DNA from: Symsagittifera roscoffensis
Taxonomy: Eukaryota > Xenacoelomorpha > Acoela > Convolutidae
Direction of reading: 5' to 3'
Length of the DNA: 60,000 nt
Assembly: GCF_963678635.1 (NCBI RefSeq)
Contig: NC_087062.1
Location: forward strand, 62,843,253-62,903,252
Below are positions 55,680-60,000 of this stretch, piece after piece. The notes under the pieces are model-generated. The model searched no databases, was not told the origin of the DNA, and saw nothing but the letters and a program-made list of their open reading frames with translations. Position 1 is the first letter of the stretch. Each line of letters starts with the position of its first letter. A program made the translations under genes and the position numbers.

Positions 55680-56465
55680 GAAAGGAAAACCCTTCCACTC
55701 AAAAAATTTTCACCTGAAAGCATAAGAGCTATTGCTCGAAACCCAAATATTGACCTACAGTCAATTGGAATATATTCAAAATCCGATATCCAACATCACA
55801 TTAGAACACAACAATTCCAAGAATTATTAACACAAATGGACACTATACAAAGACAATCAATTGACCAAAACTTACGCAAACTTGCCGAAACCGCAGGATT
55901 TGCAGATATTTATACACAAGACTATAGCGGATATTTTAAAGACACTAAAGACTATATATATCTAAACGGTGAAAAATACCGACCACAAGATATCTCACCT
56001 CTAAATATTTTTAGCTTTGTTACACTCAAATATGAAATTCTTGATTTTCTAGGATGGCCCTATTACATCTTAGAAAAATTAACTATTTTATACGCAATGT
56101 TTAACTTTATAGGATTTCTTTTTTCACTTTTAAAAGGAATATATAATACATGCGCTATACACACACAAGTAAATAGACAAGCAAGTGTAGCACGCATACT
56201 ATTTGCAGGATTTTTTGGAATTTTTTCATCATCAATAAACAAAATTCTTTTAGACGCACAAATAAAAGAATACAAAACAAAAATAGCAACAAGACAGAAC
56301 ACATATGACGAAGAACATAATAATGTAGACATAACGCCTACAGCACCAAAGTTACAACCCCTACTACATAACCATCCATTATCCCTAGCCCCACGAAATT
56401 TTCGAAATTTAGCAATAACACATAATCCAAATTTTAGACCAACCATATCACAAAGTCCCATTTAA
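55680..56465 (+). CDS. env: Env-like glycoprotein, C-terminal part with membrane anchor
   Basis: In frame with the previous segment. It starts with a helical region (SPESIRAIARN, then a Gln-rich stretch). A strongly hydrophobic membrane segment lies at about 56077-56150 (LTILYAMFNFIGFLFSLL), followed by a second hydrophobic stretch (ILFAGFFGIFSSS, about 56200-56235). A polar 70-residue cytoplasmic-type tail follows. This is the expected class I-like C-terminal layout; the exact fusion mechanism is not visible. Including all three parts the protein would be about 720 residues. Confidence 0.72.
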   Translation, partial: ERKTLPLKKFSPESIRAIARNPNIDLQSIGIYSKSDIQHHIRTQQFQELLTQMDTIQRQSIDQNLRKLAETAGFADIYTQDYSGYFKDTKDYIYLNGEKYRPQDISPLNIFSFVTLKYEILDFLGWPYYILEKLTILYAMFNFIGFLFSLLKGIYNTCAIHTQVNRQASVARILFAGFFGIFSSSINKILLDAQIKEYKTKIATRQNTYDEEHNNVDITPTAPKLQPLLHNHPLSLAPRNFRNLAITHNPNFRPTISQSPI

Positions 56466-56572
56466 CATATAATGACACATCATTCACTAGATGAAAATAC
56501 ATATGAACAAATTATGGAACAACCCCATACCACCGCTTTTCAATCTCAAAATAAAAATTTTTTTAGCCCACG

Positions 56573-58381
56573 ATGAGCCGACAACTTGGATCCCTACACC
56601 GCTCAAATTCCCATCCAACCAACCTCAACACTCCAATTACAATAATTCCACTTTTTGCTTTCCCGCCACCCGATTTCCCAACCAATAATGTAACATCAGG
56701 CATGAATTCAGACACTAATTCACATATCTCAGTTTTATACTCCATTTCACAACTCAATAACCCAAATATTGAAACCCCTGATGAATTTGAAGATTCTGAA
56801 CCATCTCCATCCAATAATTTTCAAACCAACTCCTCAGTTTTTTCAAAACCCCCTTTTCAACCAATCCCACCAAATAACCCACTCCCATCCATTTCTACAC
56901 CCTCTTATGCTTCACAAGTCACCCCAACCTACTCTTCATTTCATTCAGACCGATCATCCAATTCTCCAGATACTCCCCAAATCTCCCAGAAACTAGATAA
57001 TTTTATCACCCTACAACAACAACCCTTCCACCTTGAAAACCCCACTATAAACCAGATTTCATCCACAATAGAATCATCAAACCCACCTACCCCTACACCC
57101 TCTTCAGCTTATACCGCATCATTAGCACCATCATCCACATCCACCGAATCATCAATTAGCACTAATCGAGCTTACCGCACTTTCAAAAGAAAATTCCCAA
57201 ACCATCCATTTCCAACAAAACCAGGAACAGCCCGTGAATATATTAATCATCCAAATCACACTAACACAAAAGATTTTTTAGCCATCACCTTACCCTCATT
57301 TCCACAGTATACTTTGAATACCCCTAACGACACTAACGACACACGTAGTTTTGTAGATGAACAAGTTTTAATGCCTACACTTCATTGGACATCATATTAT
57401 CATTTTACTAACCCTCTTTGCCTACCTTTATCTAATACTCACATCGATATAGAAAGAAATCAAGATATACTATATCGACTCACCACACCACTAACACATA
57501 GACAATTTACTTATATAGGATATAAAAAATCACTAAAAACATACACTGCACCCCGAGCTAACGAATATACGCTAGAATATTACGATCATAACATCATCCG
57601 AGCTAACCAAGACCAATTTTTAGATGATGATCGTTTCGCTAACCCACAAATCACAGAAAAATTCTTCATCAAAACACCATATGTATTTACACTCAATATA
57701 TTTGATCGCGAATTCGATCACATCTTTTCTGAAGCACTAACCGACACACAAGCTTACGAAAGTTTTAAAGAAAAATTTCAATTATTTTCACTAACCTTTC
57801 ATTTCCTTGCACCACATGAACGAGATTTGCACTGCTCACACGACATTATGTTACGCACTAAACAAACCCACACATACACATATTATCGCTTCATACAAAA
57901 TCACTTTGATCTACACACTCCATCAAGACAACCACACCATCGTTTTCAATTTATTAACTCTAAGTACACTTCACCATTTTTTCTTAACTTCACATATTGC
58001 ATCAAAGATACTAACCTTCACGGTATTCTTCGCAATTATGACCCCATAACCCAAATGTATATTTTTTGTCCCATCACGAAGACCTTCAACGCAGAAGAAT
58101 CCAGACCCTTCCTTATCCCACATGAATTTGTCCAACCTATAGAAATCCCGATATTAGAATTCATTCACAACACTAAATACAATCACAAATTATATAATCT
58201 CATCCAAAACACACCTTATGATTTTGCAGTTGGCACTGAAGAACTAAAAACCATTAAAGCACTTCAATTGCTTTGGCCACTGCTTCAAACTAAAAACATC
58301 ATTCGCATACTAGCAAAATTACTAACAAATTCCGACATAATACACGACATCTTCCCCCACGGTTTTTTCCCCGACGACTAA
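56573..58381 (+). CDS. Intact 602-residue ORF downstream of env, unknown function
   Basis: The longest uninterrupted ORF with its own ATG in the element apart from the pol parts, and undamaged. Residues 1-205 are Ser/Thr/Pro/Asn-rich and look disordered. A short basic patch (RTFKRKFP) follows. Residues about 225-602 look folded, with aromatic-rich, evenly mixed sequence and only a few cysteines (for example DLHCSH, NFTYCIKD, YIFCPIT). There is no signal peptide or membrane segment, so a cytoplasmic or nuclear protein is likely. I recognise no domain. A stop is followed three bases later by a perfect splice donor. Its place, between env and the 3' LTR, is that of accessory or regulatory genes in complex retroviruses, but homology is not implied. 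Confidence 0.8.
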   Translation: MSRQLGSLHRSNSHPTNLNTPITIIPLFAFPPPDFPTNNVTSGMNSDTNSHISVLYSISQLNNPNIETPDEFEDSEPSPSNNFQTNSSVFSKPPFQPIPPNNPLPSISTPSYASQVTPTYSSFHSDRSSNSPDTPQISQKLDNFITLQQQPFHLENPTINQISSTIESSNPPTPTPSSAYTASLAPSSTSTESSISTNRAYRTFKRKFPNHPFPTKPGTAREYINHPNHTNTKDFLAITLPSFPQYTLNTPNDTNDTRSFVDEQVLMPTLHWTSYYHFTNPLCLPLSNTHIDIERNQDILYRLTTPLTHRQFTYIGYKKSLKTYTAPRANEYTLEYYDHNIIRANQDQFLDDDRFANPQITEKFFIKTPYVFTLNIFDREFDHIFSEALTDTQAYESFKEKFQLFSLTFHFLAPHERDLHCSHDIMLRTKQTHTYTYYRFIQNHFDLHTPSRQPHHRFQFINSKYTSPFFLNFTYCIKDTNLHGILRNYDPITQMYIFCPITKTFNAEESRPFLIPHEFVQPIEIPILEFIHNTKYNHKLYNLIQNTPYDFAVGTEELKTIKALQLLWPLLQTKNIIRILAKLLTNSDIIHDIFPHGFFPDD

Positions 58382-58384
58382 CAG

Positions 58385-58468
58385 GTAAGTATAATTTATC
58401 ATATTCTCCACTAATAAATTTGAAATAAAAACTAACCATTCTTATCCATGTCTTATTTAGATTTTTAG
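58385..58468 (+). promoter_or_regulatory. Candidate small 3' intron (donor CAG|GTAAGT)
   Basis: ACAGGTAAGT at 58381-58390 matches the consensus donor. Acceptor candidates are CTTATTTAG (58460) and ATTTTTAG (58468), giving a 76-84-bp intron entirely in the 3' untranslated part. It may instead be the donor of a longer read-out event. Confidence 0.4.
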
Positions 58469-59964
58469 TCTTCATCCCACGATCACCTACAAATTACACA
58501 AAAGAAAAATAAAAAATAGAAAACTTCTTCATTCAAAACTCTATTAATATTTTGCACTAGATAAATTCAATAAAATTCATACCAATGTAGTAAATTAATT
58601 TATAAATTATTTCCCTAAAAGCAGTAATTCTAATAATGATGAAAATTTGTAACTTAATTTTTCCCCTAAACTAGCAGTAAAATTGAAATTCTATGTAGTA
58701 AATTGATAAAACGAAAATGCAGTACTAACCTTTTGATATTTTCATTCACTCGCACAAGAATTCTATCCAAACTCGCACAGCTCGCCCACGAAGAATTGTT
58801 TAAATAATGAATTTCAGTTTCAAGCTTTCACACTCAACAAATCTATTACACGATAACAAGTTTCAAACTTTCCTTTAACCCGGTTGGAAAGGAATTATAT
58901 ACTAAACAAAACTAACCAACGCAGCTTACTAAACACCACAACACATAGAATAACAGCATGATTAAGAAAAGGAAACCAACGGTACCCAAACCGGATTAAC
59001 CCAGTTTAAAACTGGATAATTTATTCTTTTGAAGACTATTATAAAGTCTAAGAAAGAAATAATAAAACACAAAAAAGTCAAAAGACAAACCCATACCAAA
59101 AACAATTTGATTTTTGAAAAAAGGACACAACCAACGAAACATAAGAAAAACCACTATAAACCCAACATAAAACGTTATCACATAACAGGACCTCTCACAA
59201 AAACCGCACGAAATCATACTCCCACTCCTGGCCTAACCCACCAGAGAGGACGTCCTGAGCATGCTCTATAGCCGGCCTAACCCACCGCGCTACATCCACG
59301 CTTTGTGACCACACTCCTATTTTTAATAAGAGATACTCAAGGGTGAGTAACTCTTCAAAATAACCGAACTAAAACAAAAAGCTTTTGTGAAAACAACTAA
59401 TCAAAATCATAATTAAAACATTAAACTAATAAAAATTTTATAAAATGTAAAACATACTTTGCAGTATATAGATCAGCATACAACACCAAAGACGAACATC
59501 CAAAGACAAAAGGACACCACTACACTCTAAAAAGAATGGCCAACCACAATCAATATGCCGTCCACAATCACAACTCAAAGGATTTAGAGTACGACTTGAC
59601 TTCGCAGAAAAGGACTTCATTGAACTAGACCAATGACCACCTCGATGTTCAAGTATACGTACAGATCCGAGTAACCAGGCATCCCCTCCACGCACAATCT
59701 CCACGCCATTCCCAGACTAGGTTGAACACAAAAGAAGTTCTCTACATGGAACAGAAAAACCTGTCATAGCCAACCATTCTGAAATCAGATTTGAGTTTGT
59801 TGCGAAAACCCAGTCGTTGTCATGAGAAGACACAGCGATTGAACCTGGAACTTCTCTAACAAGAAAACCCAGAAGAAATATGATGTTCGCCAAATACCAA
59901 CGTCCATCATCCATCCTTTGAATTGCAGAAAGACAATTCTAAAAACTCTGTAAAACCCGGATGG
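58469..59964. other. Retroelement 3' untranslated region
   Basis: No plus-strand gene. Minus-strand short frames at 59438-59704 and 59717-59914 lie back to back but show nothing recognisable. The last bases CCGGATGGG (59956-59964) before the 3' LTR are conserved in the minus-strand copy and likely serve as the plus-strand priming site, although the tract is not a classic polypurine run. Confidence 0.55.
59215..59310 (-). repeat. tRNA-like SINE head within the retroelement 3' region
   Basis: On the minus strand TAGCGCGGTGGGTTAGGCC resembles a tRNA A-box region. GGTGGGTTAGGCC occurs twice (plus-strand GGCCTAACCCACC at 59231 and 59275). The B box is weak. It stands out from its A/T-rich surroundings by higher GC, which suggests an inserted SINE-derived piece. 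Confidence 0.35.
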
Positions 59965-60000
59965 GTGGAACCTGATCTAAACTACATTTTATGATTGGAT
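59965..60000 (+). repeat. Start of the 3' LTR (36 bp visible)
   Basis: TGGAACCTGATC and the next 24 bases are identical to 42297-42332. The rest of the LTR and the target duplication lie beyond the window. Confidence 0.92.

Larger units (their letters stand above)
42297..60000 (+). mobile_element. Large env-bearing Ty3/gypsy LTR retroelement, runs off window
   Basis: 5' LTR 42297-42706, primer site at 42709, and internal region to 59964. The first 36 bp of the 3' LTR (59965-60000) are identical to the start of the 5' LTR. Order: leader, ORF1, gag, pol (protease remnant, RT, RNase H, integrase), two membrane ORFs, an S/T/P-rich open frame, env-like, 602-residue ORF, and a 3' untranslated region with a splice-donor match. 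The plus strand is strongly A-rich and G-poor (for example 28 A and 6 G in 47401-47460). Stops or frameshifts occur in gag, pol and env. Identical LTR starts argue for a recent insertion; homopolymer sequencing error could explain some breaks. Confidence 0.93.

Noticed and set aside
59438-59914. Minus-strand frames (88 and 65 codons) in the retroelement 3' region
   Set aside because: Back to back but separated by a stop, with no recognisable motif and antisense to the element; insufficient support for a gene.

Overview
The window is eukaryotic and most likely metazoan nuclear DNA. It is AT-rich and gene-poor, it has spliced exons with GT-AG borders, and it is packed with animal-type transposons: a CR1/jockey-like LINE, Ty3/gypsy and BEL/Pao LTR elements, a hAT-like MITE, tRNA-like SINE heads and a long TCTA/GATA microsatellite. 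I cannot name the species. A secreted protein with an IL-17-like cysteine core, if that call holds, would fit a non-arthropod invertebrate.

Layout. 1-840: LINE reverse transcriptase pseudogene (minus). 2530-4545: unrecognised decayed coding-like stretch (minus). 4551-5620: gypsy RT/RNase H fragment fused to its LTR (minus). 6115-19540: mostly non-coding DNA with at least three old repeat families, a solo LTR with a 4-bp target duplication, and a G-rich/C-rich pair. 20783-27300: one host gene in four phase-compatible exons (22061-26229, plus), with a complete hAT-like MITE in intron 2 and a truncated sister copy upstream. 27551-33689: a minus-strand, internally deleted and internally duplicated copy of the same gypsy family, inserted into an older repeat with a 4-bp target duplication. 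34834-36484: a giant inverted TCTA/GATA array, a duplicated flank and a 200-N assembly gap. 36485-39806: a decayed BEL/Pao element (plus), followed by a tRNA-like sequence. 40300-41690: GAGCGG-motif repeats and small tandem repeats. 42297-60000: a nearly complete plus-strand, env-bearing Ty3/gypsy element running off the right edge.

The large gypsy element is the most interesting object. Its 410-bp 5' LTR and the first 36 bp of its 3' LTR enclose about 17.3 kb, very long for a gypsy element. The gene order is leader, small basic ORF1, gag, pol (degenerate protease, RT, RNase H, integrase with GPY/F module), two small overlapping membrane ORFs, a 410-codon S/T/P-rich open frame with no early ATG, an env-like glycoprotein region, and an intact 602-residue ORF of unknown function followed by a consensus splice donor. 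ORF1 can be recognised in two further copies within the decayed minus-strand element, start-codon context included, so it belongs to the family and is not chance. The pol and env regions carry stops and frameshifts, so this copy looks recently inserted (visible LTR ends identical) but defective as assembled.
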